DNA from: Cephalotus follicularis
Taxonomy: Eukaryota; Streptophyta; Magnoliopsida; Oxalidales; Cephalotaceae
Assembly: GCA_001972305.1 (NCBI GenBank)
Contig: BDDD01000018.1
Span: 558,001-622,000 of the forward strand
DNA length: 64,000 bases
Direction: 5' to 3'
Both the position numbers and the translations under genes were made by a program. The notes below the pieces were generated by a model, which was given only the letters and a program-made list of their open reading frames with translations, had not been told where the DNA came from and made no database searches. This document shows, piece after piece, positions 1-11,129 of this stretch; position 1 is the stretch's first letter, and each line of letters opens with the position of its first letter.

Positions 1-629
1 CAAACTAGGTACAGGAGACCACTGATAAAGTGGAAATGATCAAGAAGAGACTGCTAGCTGCACAAAGTCGGCAGAAGAGTTACGCCGATAGCAAGAGGAG
101 GAAGCTAGAATTCGAGGAGGGGGATCATGTTTTTCTGAAGATCTCGCCTTCGAAAGGGATACACCGTTTTGGCCTCAAAGGGAAGTTAGCACTGAGGGAT
201 ATTGGTCCTTATGAAATACTGGAAAGAGTGGGGGATGTGGCATATCAGATTGCAATACCGCCTAGCTTGTTGGATGAGCATAATGTATTTCATGTTTCAA
301 TGTTACAGAAATACGTACCCGACCCATCTCACATATTGAGCTACGACCCTGGATTCATTAGTCCTAGATTGTCCTATGAAGAAAGGCCGACGAGGATAGT
401 GGATTGAATGGAAAAGGTGCTAAGGAACAAGACCATTCCTATGGTAAAAGTGCTGTGGTGTTTTCACGGAGCAGATGAAGCTACGTGCGAGCGTGAGGAC
501 AAAATAATGGAGACATTTCCCCACTTGTTCGGAATGCAAGGGCTAAATTCGAGGACAAATTTTCTTTCAGGAGGGGGGAATGTAATAACCGCAATTTCAA
601 TCTATGTATATTGTACTCTTGATAAATAA
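1..629 (+). pseudogene. Element A: 3' end of Ty3/gypsy pol (integrase C-terminus and chromodomain-like tail)
   Basis: This is the end of a chromovirus (Tekay/Del-like) polyprotein that starts outside the window. Visible parts are the integrase C-terminal region (RLLAAQSRQKSYAD, then GDHVFLKISP, GPYEILERVG and VFHVSMLQKYV) and a chromodomain-like tail (EKVLRNKTIPMVKVLW). In the family this region helps integrase bind chromatin. There is an in-frame TGA at 405-407 where the B copy (43608-44018) reads through. The normal stop after the FGM residues (about 535) has become CAA, so the frame runs through the polypurine tract and into the LTR, ending at 627-629. Comparison with B supports the assignment. 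The copy is not functional. Confidence 0.9.
570..580 (+). other. Polypurine tract of element A
   Basis: The purine run GGAGGGGGGAA lies directly before the LTR start TGTAATAACC, as expected for the primer of plus-strand DNA synthesis. Element B has almost the same tract at 44047-44058. Confidence 0.85.
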
Positions 630-728
630 AATATGCACTTACTTGAATTTTAATGTCCAATTATTATATGGATTGTGGTTGTGGATTTAATTGAGGGAAT
701 AAACTTGAGCAACCAAGATCAGGCAAAA

Positions 729-807
729 CAGCCGACTATCACAGGGGAACAGCCGACTGTTTGATGCGTGGTATGACAGTTGACTGCCTGTTAAAGACAG
801 TCAACTG
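729..807. repeat. Phased palindrome array, block 1 of LTR A
   Basis: Four copies of a CAGYCGACTG-like 10-mer start at 729, 750, 777 and 798, in two pairs each spaced 21 bp. The block lies about 260-340 bp upstream of the TATA box at 1067, where an LTR enhancer would be. Confidence 0.75.
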
Positions 808-1066
808 GAATGGTACAGAATAGGTGTCTGTGCATGAATGTGAGACATAGCCAAGGGAAGTGCATGATGGACAGGTGTCATGCGAGACAGCAGCTGCCAT
901 AACATGCAGGAGGAGTGCCCTGCATGTGCTCTGCAGACCTGCTAACTTGCAACATGAGAATTGAAAGAAGTAATGTGAGAGGAAGTTATGCATGTGAGAG
1001 AGAGAAGGGAGAAATGTTAAATGACAATGCTAAAGAATGAAAACGGGATTGTGAATACTTTTCCCT

Positions 1067-1072
1067 TATAAA
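1067..1072 (+). promoter_or_regulatory. Probable TATA box of LTR A
   Basis: TATAAA stands in the context CCTTATAAACAGAAGC, about 490 bp into the LTR. Transcription would start near 1100. It is inferred from motif and position only. Confidence 0.55.
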
Positions 1073-1198
1073 CAGAAGCTGCCTGAGTGTTATGAGTGTT
1101 AGAAAACACTAAGAATAGAGAGAGCTTGCTGGAGAATTGTTGGAGCTTGAATCTTGAAGGATTAGATCTCGAAGAAGGAGTCGAAGCTTTGATTTCTG

Positions 1199-2933
1199 GT
1201 AAGCTTCCAATTTGGGATTATGGTTGAAGTTGTAGGTTAACAGTAGTACCTACAGTTTACATGTATACTATCCATAATGTCACATTTAGAAATGGCAATG
1301 AAAGGGATTAAGAAATGTGAATGTGAAGCTTAGGGAATTGTTGATAACTCTAATTCGAATTATAGTTGTTGTTAGTTGTCAAGATATATGTATAATGATT
1401 CCCTTATGTATATATATACATCTTCTGTCAACACGTTTAAGATCAATGAATCTGGAATTGAAATATATTTGACAAGGGTTCAAAGAGAAGTTGTAAAGGG
1501 TAGTTTTGAGGCTTAATGAACTAGTGATAAGCTACTGTTGGAGTAGTAATTGTAACCAGATAATTAGTAAACTTACTGATTACGTGACTGAACCTTCAAG
1601 CATGCATTGTATAGATCATTTATGCTGATATTGGAAGGCCAAGTTGGTGAAAGAGCCTTGGAAACTCAAAGAGAGAGATAAATCCAAATTGATCTCGGGA
1701 TAGAGTTTAAGGTAGGGGTAATGACATATTTTGGAAGATATATTATGCATATCATGTATGGTTAATTTTCTGGTTGATTGCATGTGTTATTGGGTTAGTA
1801 TTGGACATTGAAATGCATAACCTGCTACTGCCTGCCATTTTCTGGGCAAAGCAGTCGACTGTTCTTCATGACAGTCGAATACTCAACCAAATCAGTCGAC
1901 TTTTAAGAACAAACAATCTACTACTCAACCAAACAGCTGACTGTTCTTGGGAACAGCCGACTGTCATGGGTTAAAATTCTGATACGGCCTCTGATTAGGC
2001 CTCAATTGAATGTAATTTGACCTGGCCTCCATATTGGATGACTGCGATAGTCAATCCTGGCCTTATATAATTACATTTCAAAATTTAAAAAAGGTGTATA
2101 CTCTTTGTGAGAATTTACAAGAGTAACTAGAGTATAAAATGACCTTATTGAACCTTGGATTATTGTTGTGCTTACTGCTTTGCTGCATATGCCACTGTTA
2201 TAATTAGTGCATACTGTTTAAGGTGTTCATTAACACTACTGTCCCTTATTTTTAAATGATTGAACCTACTAGTGCTTTAAGCACAAATATGAGTTCCTTA
2301 CGGTTTTCAAAATGGAAATGTATAATGTCAAATGATTACTGTTTCCCTCAAATGAGAGGTATTGTAGCTATACTGAATATCGTTTTCCTCCTAGGAGATG
2401 TACGATTACTGATTTGTTATATGTTTCAAAAGAAAACAACCCTATATTACATTTTAAAAACTTATGTAATATTACTAAATTGATTGAATTGTTTGTCTAT
2501 GCTATTGCCGTTAGTCGAGTGATAGGAGACATCACTGGCTACGGAGGTGGTCCTATGTGCCAAGAGTTGGCTAGAGTACCCACCTAAACTGTCTGCAATG
2601 CAGAACTTGATTGTTAAACTGCCCGCAAATACCGGTAGTAACTGACCTGATCTATCATCTTCGGAGTGTAGGGTGATAGATAGGTGGTGCACAGTTGGTG
2701 CTAGGAGTTAGCTACATGAGACACCCAAACCACTGTACTGATTGATTGTACCCTTGTGTGGTATTCTTGCATTGTATTGTCTATGGCCACTTGGCATGGT
2801 TGCTTATATATTGGAATACTAAATTATGTTAATTTCAATATAAAATGTCATACATGTTGCATTTATATATTCCTTATCATGCATTATTCCTACTTAGCCA
2901 AGTGAGGACAACGGCTAACCCCTACAATTTCAG
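1199..2933 (+). other. Putative LTR intron, element A
   Basis: A donor-like TTCTG|GTAAGC lies about 130 bp after the TATA box. An acceptor-like site with a branch-point-like GGCTAAC and a pyrimidine-rich stretch ends in TTTCAG at 2933. LTRs B (34987-36465) and C (20658-21980) have donor-like and acceptor-like sites at matching places. Splicing is an inference. Confidence 0.3.
1852..1963. repeat. Phased palindrome array, block 2 of LTR A
   Basis: CAGTCGACTG-like units start at 1852, 1872, 1893, 1914 (degenerate), 1934 and 1954. The steps are 20, 21, 21, 20 and 20 bp. The spacers differ from each other while the core is kept. Confidence 0.75.
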
Positions 2934-3247
2934 ATTAAGCGAAGACGTACGGGAAGTGTTGCTGAAGCTGGGAGAGTTTTATCTACTTAAGGTTGTTATC
3001 CTTATGTTTTTTATTTGTAATGAACAGTTCTCACTCCGTGTTGCTGTTTTACTCCTTATGTACAAGGATAACTGCTGGATTGGAATTGTATAAGCACGTA
3101 GTATGGGCTGCGTGCGGATGACTTTTATTTTTATCCGATATGAATGCTTCCGCTTATTTATGAAATGTTTAATGGAATGCTGGATTGTTATTTTATTCTG
3201 ATATCACCACATATGTTGTCTATGTAATGGAATAACGGGGTGTGACA

Positions 3248-4283
3248 CCATTAATTATCATTTTCCTTATTTAATTCTTAGGATAGAATTCTCTACTCCC
3301 CCTTTTGTATTCTTTTCTTTATTATATGTAATGTAATGCAAGATGGAATGCAAAGGACCTTGCAGAGGAGGACATGGAGATTACAAGATGAAGTGAAGGC
3401 CATGTATGCATGGTTTGCATTTTTAATAAAGTAGTTTAAATTACTTCACCTAGGAGACCCCGTGGTTACACTAGGCTCATGTGATCACTTGTAATTTAAG
3501 TCCCAAGTTAGGCCACTTTTTAGGAAGCATAAGATGGATGTTTTTTCTCTTACGTTAAGCATGCTCAGCCATTTTCAATCGGATTGGAAGATAAAATTTG
3601 GTAATTTTAAATGGCTTGGTTAAATTAAAAATTTGTGGGACCCAAATCCCCCCAAAGGAAAATAATAAGTCTATCACAGCGTAGTAGCTAGGTTGTGAAC
3701 CGCCGTGGGCATTCTACGATTCTTGCGGAATGAGGTGGACATACTGTAGACTGTCATGCCAAAGCTGAGGCACTACAGTACGACCATTCCTATTAGGCTC
3801 TAGTGCAAGGCGCTGGACGGAAATCACTATGTTTTGGCACTTGGACACGCGCACTTGTGGGTGTTTCAGAACATGTATATTTCTGTGATGATTGTGGATT
3901 CGGACTTATAATGGCTCTAATGACTAGTCAAGCCAAAGCTGAGACCATATTGAGCCGGGAGGCTAGATGATGATCGGATCTTACATGACAGGAAGGATCC
4001 TGTATATAAATTGGTTCAAGTACCTACCTATCTTGGGTATTGTGGTCGGTCATGCCACATCTGAGGGCTATAATATTCAGGATAGATTTCGATCCCCACT
4101 AGGAGGCAGGCGCTTCCCAAATTCCACATGGGGGTCTGGGATACGATTAGAATAGTGAGAGGAACCATATACGCTAAAGACTGAGTATTATGGTTCTAAC
4201 ATAAAAACAGGAATAATCTGCTATTATTTTCCCTCTCTTGTTTCCTTATAGGTTGCTAGATATATATATCTTCTCTATACTCA
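3248..4283. other. Unassigned stretch between LTR A and copia element E
   Basis: I recognise no gene here. The last part probably includes the 5' leader or LTR remnant of element E, since the E gag starts at 4284. Visible details are a TATATAAA at 4003-4010, a repeated CCAAAGCTGAG phrase (near 3755 and 3943) and a short inverted pair ACTGTAG/CTACAGT near 3747-3781. It does not look like the D-family LTR or the A-family LTR. Confidence 0.4.
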
Positions 4284-5532
4284 ATGGCAGTCAACACCTC
4301 CATGGCCCATGTCTTAGTAACTAATAAGCTAGAATGTCCAAATTTCTTAGAATGGAAGCTTAATTTGATCCATGTTTTATGGAGCTTAAATATTGGTCAT
4401 GTCATAATTGAGCAACCCCCTATTCTAGGTCTAAACATGTCAGACGAACACAAGGCCAAGGTGGCATAGTGGTGGTTTGATGATGACTGAGCCATATGGC
4501 TAGCAGTTGCTGGCATGGCACCACAATTGCAAAGGAAGTATAAGCATCCATAGACCTTACGTGCCATGCTTATGAAACTCAATGAGTTATATGGAACCCA
4601 GTAAGGGACTGTTGAGGTAGATTTAGACCTTGGTAGGTCGAAATCTTCTGTGATGCCTCTTCTCTCTTTTTGAACACCCTCAAGGAGGGACAAATCTATG
4701 TGATCTAGTTCCAAGGGCAAGTCCCCTTTGAAGAGCCCACTTGGTCAAGGGGATGCCGTTAAGAATAGGATCAAAAAGCTTAAAAAGAAGGATGTATGCT
4801 TATATTGTAACAAGCCAGGACATTGGAAAAGAGATTGCGAGAATTTTCTGGCCTGCATTGCTGAGGGTGCCTCTGGATCAGGTACCTTCATGATTGAACT
4901 CCACCTAGCCTACAATGTTAGCTCAACTTGGGTTTTAGACTCTGGTTGTGACATTAACATTTGTAACTCTTTGTAGGGTCTTAAAGAAGCTACAGAGCTA
5001 AGAGTTGGAGATGCAATGGACCTACGATTGGGCTATGGATCAAGGATCTAAGCTGAATTTGTAGGAATTTTTTATTTGTATCTACCTAGAGGTTTTGTAA
5101 TAAGACTAGACCCTTGTTATTATGTGAAGAACATTGTTCAAAACATTGTTAGCATATCCTATGTATATTCTATGGGCTGGGAGCTCTTATTTAATGCATC
5201 TGGATTTCCACTATTGTCATCTAGTAAGGTCTCAGTTGTACGACATCTAGAAAATGGGATCTATGTCTTAGACACAAATCAAAATATGGCATTAGCTATA
5301 GAGCAAGGTACTTCTAAAAGACAACGAGAGAATAATGATGTAAGTCAATCATACATTTGGCATTGTAGATTAGGTCATCCTAGCGAGGCTAGACTATCAC
5401 AGTTGGTTAAGGATCGACTTTTGGACATCTAGGACGTGGAGTCCTTTCCAACATGTGAGTCATGTTTACAAGGTAAGATGACCAAATCTCCATTCTCCGC
5501 TAAATGTGAAAGGGCAGTGAACATATTAGGAA
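4284..5532 (+). pseudogene. Element E part 1: Ty1/copia gag, protease and GAG-pre-integrase
   Basis: This is the 5' coding part of a decayed copia polyprotein. It reads a gag N-terminus (MAVNTSMAHVLV, then FLEWKLNLIHVLW), a CCHC zinc knuckle (CLYCNKPGHWKRDC, about 4798-4839), a protease with its active-site DSG in WVLDSGCDINIC (about 4928-4963), and a GAG-pre-integrase motif WHCRLGHPSEARL (about 5358-5396). Stops and frameshifts break it in several places, for example after the gag N-terminus near 4467. It is cut at 5532 by a solo LTR; the frame resumes at 8032. The minus-strand element D (11130-14180) belongs to the same copia family. Confidence 0.85.
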
Positions 5533-6220
5533 TGCTGGGAATGCTCGGTCCGAGGGCAGCGGAAGACTTTACAATTCGGACTTAGGGGTTTAGGGCCGAT
5601 TAACTTTAAAATTCTATCAATTGGTTAATCCTCAAGCAATGAGATGCTCTATGCTAAGTCCAAAAGGTCCCAATAAATTCCAAGGAACTCTAATCAACAT
5701 CCAATTAAACCGAAAACAAAAAACCAAGCATTAGGCACAATGGGTTGATAAAGCTAGGGTTGCCATAAACCCTAGGAGTGGACTCTAACAATGGCTCACA
5801 AGGAAAAACACACAAAACCCTAGCCATAGCCCAACCAACCCTCACCCACAACATCCGTAACCCTAAGGGATGAAACACAAAACAAAGCAAGATAACCATG
5901 GAGGTTTGGCAAGGGTTCACACACCCACATCAACACCCAATGCCATGGCGCCATAAACGGGGAGGAAGAAACGGATTCTTACCGGTGGTGAACACTCCTT
6001 CCTTCAAGATGGCTCTCTCTACACTTTGTCCCCCAAAAGCTCCAAGAGCTCCAAGCTCCTCCACAAGCCATGGATGGGCGAAGGCAAGGTGTTTAACCTA
6101 GTCTAAATCACTCTAGGTAAAGATAAAAAGTTGTGTGCAAGTTATCTCCACCTATTATGATGTTTGAGTGGTGAAAGGAAGCTTGGAAAAGGCTGCTTTA
6201 ACGCACTGGGTGACACAGGC

Positions 6221-6710
6221 GTTGACGCGTAGGCGATAGGCATCGACGTGTACGAGAGTAGGTAGAAGAGATCGCACGAGAGGGAAGAGAGAGAAATAAA
6301 GAGTCCAAGTGTGTTCAGCAAGTTTTTGTCAAACTATTTATAGTGCTGACTTTCTCTCTCCTCATGGCGTCAACGTGTACACAAGGAGTTGACGTGTACG
6401 CGTCTTATATTATGAAAAGGCGTCAACGTCATGTATAATATGAGATAGGTTCTTAGTGTCATTTGTCTTCGCGTCAACGCCAAACCCCATGGTGTCAACG
6501 TGCAGAACCACTGGTTTTTCCAGTGTTAACGCCACGCTCTCCATAGCGTTAACACCCAGCGGACTTTCTAGTTTAGACATCGACGTGATGTCCTCTTGGC
6601 CTTCACGTGTAAAGCGACTGGTTTTTCCAGTGTCAATGCAATCCTTTCGCGTCAACGCCTAGCAACCCAACTAGACATTGGCGTCAACGCACAACAAAGG
6701 CGTCGACGCC
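6221..6710. repeat. GTCAAC/GTCGAC phased array in the solo LTR
   Basis: Cores of the GCGTCAACGC / CATCGACGTG type start at 6221, 6242, 6369, 6388, 6422, 6473, 6494, 6525, 6548, 6579, 6632, 6651, 6683 and 6702. Common steps are 19-21 bp and 31-32 bp. In LTR orientation (minus) most of the array lies upstream of a TATA box at 6334-6343. Confidence 0.65.
6334..6343 (-). promoter_or_regulatory. Probable TATA box of the solo LTR
   Basis: The minus strand reads CTATAAATAG, just downstream (in LTR direction) of the main palindrome array. Inferred from motif and position. Confidence 0.45.
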
Positions 6711-8026
6711 CAGGGCAATGAAAATGACAATCTCTTCTATTTCCAAATAAGCCTTCACATGGAATATTTCATTGTGGCATTGCACGGACCTAAATCCATG
6801 CAACTGAAATACTCACTAGCCAAACAACATCTTCCCTGATATTGTCCTTTCACTAAATGATATGTGTCCCGCCACATATCAACCTGTTCAAAGTTAGGCA
6901 GAACCCGAAAGCATGTCGTTCTCCGGTATGATGATAAATTCCTAGTGCACCCCGTCTTTTGGTACGAGCACTCTAATAGTACACCGACTATCAGAGCACC
7001 CCGGGTGTAAGCGACAGTCACCCCCCGGATCCGTGTATTACCACATCTATCAATCATGGTCTGAATACCCATTCGCTTTATCCAGTCATCGACATATGTG
7101 TCATGTTTCCCACGTCATACATGGCTTCGATCACAACCTCGGGTTTGGATGAATGTCACCCTTAGTTATGCTGTGATAGCTATGAATCTATGATCGCACT
7201 GAGACTATCGGCGGACCTCCCATGGGAACCTCTCTTTCCCAGTCCACCTATGTCTGATCAAGACTTTTAAGTCTGCAACGTACATAGACAAATAGAGCTG
7301 GTCACCCTCTTCCCGGGTGTGATGATCTCATCTTGCGCACTCACCCATACATCTCAATATAGCTCCCATAAGACCCATAGACAACCCTTTTGCCAACACC
7401 TGGCTAGTGCTAGGGAAGGCAGAAATCAAAGTCAAGTAGTTACCAAACAATGCATGCCAGTCGCTTTGGTCAAAGGAGACAACGTAGGCTATAGACCTAC
7501 TAGTCACCATAGATTATAAACTACCGAGACCATAGGAATCCTATTGACATTGGGTATAGACTATCAAAATAGGTTTCCTATTGGTGGGTCTGTTCAGTGT
7601 CCTGCTCTCTAGCAAACACCTCACATTAAGCTTTAGGGATTACCCCAATTGGCTACGAGATAACCAACCTCCACTGCTAACGTAGGAGCAAGCTTAACGT
7701 GACAAGTTTTCACGGTTCATCAATGGCCCTTAAGAAAGTGAACCTATGACTTGGAACATTTGTCACAGGGAATAAGGATCTCATTCTCATAGCCCTTTCG
7801 GCAAGAGATCCAACCCTCTGAACGTGACAGGACGCTATTGTGGCATACAGTTAATTTTGTATAATTATTCTGTTCCTTTTGGTTTGTTGGGCTGAGCCAC
7901 ATAGCCTTACCATTAAAGAAAGATGCACATGCAATATAAAAAAAAGAATTCAGAATTGAATAAATCAAGAGTCTATATATAGAAACGAGCCATTTCGTGG
8001 CATACAGGGACACCCCTAACCTAACA

Positions 8027-8517
8027 AGGAATCGTCCACACCGACGTCTGTGGACCGATGTCAATCAGTGCACGTGGAGGGTTTCTCTACTTCATCACCT
8101 TTACCGATGATTTATCTCGGTTCGGGTACGTGTTTCTGATAAAACACAAGTCTGAATCCTTTGAGAGGTTCAAGGATTATAGACACGAAGTAGAGAAGCA
8201 AATCGGTAAGTCTATAAAGACTCTTCGATCAGACAGAGGTGGTGAATACCTGTATGCTAAATTCAAGGGTTATTTAAGAGATAACGAAATTCTCTCTTAG
8301 TGGACACCTTCCGGAACACCACAGCCTAATGGTGTATCCGAAAGGAGGAATCGAACATTAACAAATATGGTCTGGTCCATGATGTCTTTTACCAATATTC
8401 CTACCTCCTTATGGGGATATGCCTTGGAAACGGCATGGTACATCCTTAACTGAATTCCTTAAAAATTCATCCCCTCCACCCCATACGAGGTATGGAGAGA
8501 GAGGAAACCCAGCCTTG
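8027..8517 (+). pseudogene. Element E part 2: copia integrase core
   Basis: This continues the E polyprotein after the solo LTR. It holds the first part of the integrase catalytic core (GGFLYFITFTDDLSRFGYVF; TLRSDRGGEYL) and then the GTPQPNGVSERRNRTL motif with its catalytic Glu, after a TAG at about 8298-8300. The frame then decays, with a TGA near 8450, and is cut at 8517 by element D. The left copy of the D target duplication, CCTTG (8513-8517), falls within the KPSL codons. The integrase C-terminal part resumes at 47452. Confidence 0.85.
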
Positions 8518-8954
8518 TGTTGGAAACCTGTCAAGGGTTCCCGGTCAATTTGGTCCTAGGACGTAAGTGTGCGTAATTTTAATTTTTAAAAAACACCAAG
8601 ACACCAAGTCAAGGTTCACACTTACAACTTAGTAGCAAATAAATTAGCCTAGGATCACCGTTTAATTAACAATCGAACTAAAACAAATATCAAGCATGCA
8701 TATTAAGATAAACCGAAACCATATCGGTAAACATAAAAGCATAAGGGAAGCAACCATACCAACGTTGGAGGCTCCACCACTTTGCCGCTACACGTTTGCA
8801 ATAGCCAGCTGCCGTCGCTGGACCCACTGCCCAGAATCCGGAGAGCATGCCAGCAACCAACAAAGACACCGTTGGACTTCAAAAATTCCAGTCTACCCAT
8901 TTCTGTTGGAGACGCATCGAGAAGTGCCCCGGAGCACGGCAAACAGCGGCAATG

Positions 8955-8980
8955 ACTCACTGAGTTCAGACTCAGTGAGT
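8955..8980. repeat. Perfect 11-bp inverted repeat in LTR D
   Basis: ACTCACTGAGT (8955-8965) and ACTCAGTGAGT (8970-8980) are perfect reverse complements with a 4-base loop. The other D LTR keeps it unchanged at 45501-45526. A second perfect inverted repeat, CGGCGAGTCA/TGACTCGCCG, is at 45640-45665 in the 5' LTR and is partly lost in the 3' LTR. Confidence 0.8.
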
Positions 8981-9436
8981 CTCAGTCAACATGCCCATGA
9001 CCGACCGCGACATATATGGATGCCCATAACCCGATCTTCACACTGGTGGCCAATAATCGACCTGAAGCGCTAAGAACGGCTGGCGGTGAGTCACTGAGTT
9101 TACTCGCCATTCACCATCAGTGGCCGCCAGGACACCAAACACCTCAACTCCTTCACCTCATCACATCTACACCACAGACTCGCCGTGACTCGGGCTAGAA
9201 CACCAAGTCACAATGGCCGACGCATCAACTCAGTAGAGTTGACTCACAAAATGCAAAAACAGCCAAAAGACCAGTCAAACAACACCAGAAACAACTAATC
9301 TAAGGTCAAGATAGGTAGGGCCAAAGGTTGGCTCCTCCTACCGATGACCATCGACGGTGGAAGAGAAGGCCGATGGTGGGAGACCCTAAAAGCGTCGGTT
9401 CAAACCAGAGAGAGAGAAAGAGAACAATGGGGGGGG

Positions 9437-9480
<44 letters not shown>
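9437..9480 (+). repeat. (GA)n microsatellite
   Basis: An almost pure GA run follows a G run. It lies in the D 3' LTR segment absent from the D 5' LTR; the related solo LTR at 33270-33320 has a CT-rich stretch at the matching place, so loss from the 5' LTR is more likely than gain. Confidence 0.9.
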
Positions 9481-9484
<4 letters not shown>

Positions 9485-11023
9485 TACCGTGGATGAGATG
9501 AAAACTCCTTTCCCGGCCACCAACGCCTCGCGCGCCATCTTCTCCAGCTGGGAACCGCGCCTGGTGCGCAACGCACGATATCGTGCGTTTCTCCCTCGCC
9601 TCTAGCGCTCCTGTGCGTGTGAGGTGTGTGTTTTGTCCAAATTTGACTTAATCAAAAAATTGTCCCTTTCACTTTATTATAATTACAACATTCTGTCTCT
9701 CTTGGTTTATTTTATGTGCCCCGCACAATGTAAGTTAAACATACTCTCACTGTGGTTACTCTTGATATATTAATATGAAAATACAGTGGTAATAAATAAA
9801 TAAATAAACCACTAATACCAAATTAATATATACTAGTTAAAAACTAGATTTTCCACCAAGCGAGCATGTGTGCAGCATGCGTCACTTTTCCAATAATCAG
9901 GCAGGACCCAAAAGCCCAGTGGATTTCTGGTATGATGATAAATTTCTCTAAACATTCCAGAGTTCTGGTACGACTATCCGACTAATAGCCATGGTGTGAT
10001 CTATAATCACCCCCGGATCCATGGACCACAAAGTACCACGTCTATCATTCGTTAGCTGGTTCCCCAATGCTTTATCATTGTCATCGGTTTATGTGTCGTG
10101 TATCCTTCATCATCTCAGCTCTGACCGCAGAGTAGGGTTTGGATAAATGTCACCCCTAGGTAAAACAGCGATAACTATAATTTCATGAACGCATTGAGAC
10201 TATGGGAGATACCCCAGACACCTCTCATTCCCAATCTCCCAGTGTCCGGCTGGGACATTAAGTCGTCAATGGTCACAAATGTGATAGAGCCTATAACACT
10301 TACATGGGTGTGATGATCCCATCTTTTACACTCGCCCATACATCTCAATGCAGCTCCCACAAGGCCCGAAGACAGCCCTTTTGCTAGCACGTGGCTAGTG
10401 CTGGGGAAGGCAAAAATCAAAGCCAGGCGGTTACTGCACAATGTATGCCAGCCGCTCAAGTCTAAGGATACAACGTAAATCACGTATGATCTACTAGCCC
10501 CATTTGACTAAACACTACCGCTATAATAGGAATTATATTGACAGAGATGTTGACTCTCAAAATAGATAACCTATGGAGGGTCGGTTCAATGTCATGCCCC
10601 TGCACGCACCCCGCATCAGGTTTATGGTAAAACCCAAATGGCAATGAGATAATCCATCCTCCTTTACCATTCAGAGCAAGCATAACACGACAAGTCTTTG
10701 TGGTTCATCAATTGCCCTAAGAGAGTTAACCTAAGACTTGGAACTTTTGTCACAAGGGAGTAAGGATCTCATTCTCATAACCTCTCAGGCACGAGATCCG
10801 ACCCTTTATGGACTGGGCGCTATATGTATATTCAGTTTACATGGTGATCAACTGATCTGTTGTGACGGTTTGGGATTCTACATATAGCAAGATGCCAATA
10901 TTTACTTAATATGCACAATAGAACACGAATGGAACTAAGAAGGCATGATTAAAGAGTGCGTCATAGGTTGAGAACATATGTCTGCATCCTCCTCGTGGCT
11001 TGCAGGGACACCCTCATCTAACA

Positions 11024-11042
11024 ATCTCTCACTTGTCCCTCT
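11024..11042 (-). other. Polypurine tract of element D
   Basis: In D orientation the sequence reads GAGGGACAAGTGAGAGAT immediately before the LTR start TGTTAGATG. This is the purine-rich form common in plant copia elements. Confidence 0.75.
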
Positions 11043-11129
11043 AGCTACGAAGACCTACAACCTAAGCCTATCTCACTCTAGCGCTGCTCATGGCCTTGTT
11101 CAGTGGGACTGCTAAGTTCGCTTCTCACG

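Larger units (their letters stand above)
581..3247 (+). repeat. Element A 3' LTR (gypsy, A/B family)
   Basis: The LTR starts with TGTAATAACC right after the polypurine tract and ends with GGGGTGTGACA, giving TG...CA termini and 2667 bp. The start matches the LTR starts of B at 34272 and 44059, and the end matches the B LTR end at 39311-39320. It contains a TATA box, two blocks of the 21-bp-spaced palindrome, a possible intron and the conserved block AGTGAGGACAACGGCTAACC at 2901-2920. No large real ORF lies in it. The left end of element A is outside the window, so its target-site duplication cannot be checked. Confidence 0.88.
5533..8026 (-). mobile_element. Solo LTR of a copia element, inserted in E
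   Basis: The insert is flanked by the 5-bp duplication AGGAA (5528-5532 and 8027-8031), and removing it joins the E integrase frame. On the minus strand it starts TGTTAGGTTAGGGGTGTCCC and ends CATTCCCAGCA. The start and much of the middle match the LTRs of D and the solo LTR at 31652, for example near 7319-7420. The other third, 5533-6720, differs and carries a GCGTCAACGC array. There is no internal region, so it is a solo LTR left by LTR-LTR recombination. Its ORFs are not genes. Confidence 0.88.
8518..11023 (-). repeat. Element D 3' LTR
   Basis: The plus strand reads TGTTGGAAACCTG at the left end and CATCTAACA at the right end, so in D orientation the LTR begins TGTTAGATGAGGG. It is 2506 bp against 2383 bp for the 5' copy; much of the difference is a GA-rich segment at about 9390-9500 that the 5' copy lacks. 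It contains the perfect inverted repeat at 8955-8980 and several TGACTC/GAGTCA words between 8955 and 9250. Confidence 0.88.

Noticed and set aside
3248..4283. The stretch before E gag as the E 5' LTR
   Set aside because: It shows no similarity to the D-family LTRs, has no recognisable PBS before 4284, and its ends are unclear.
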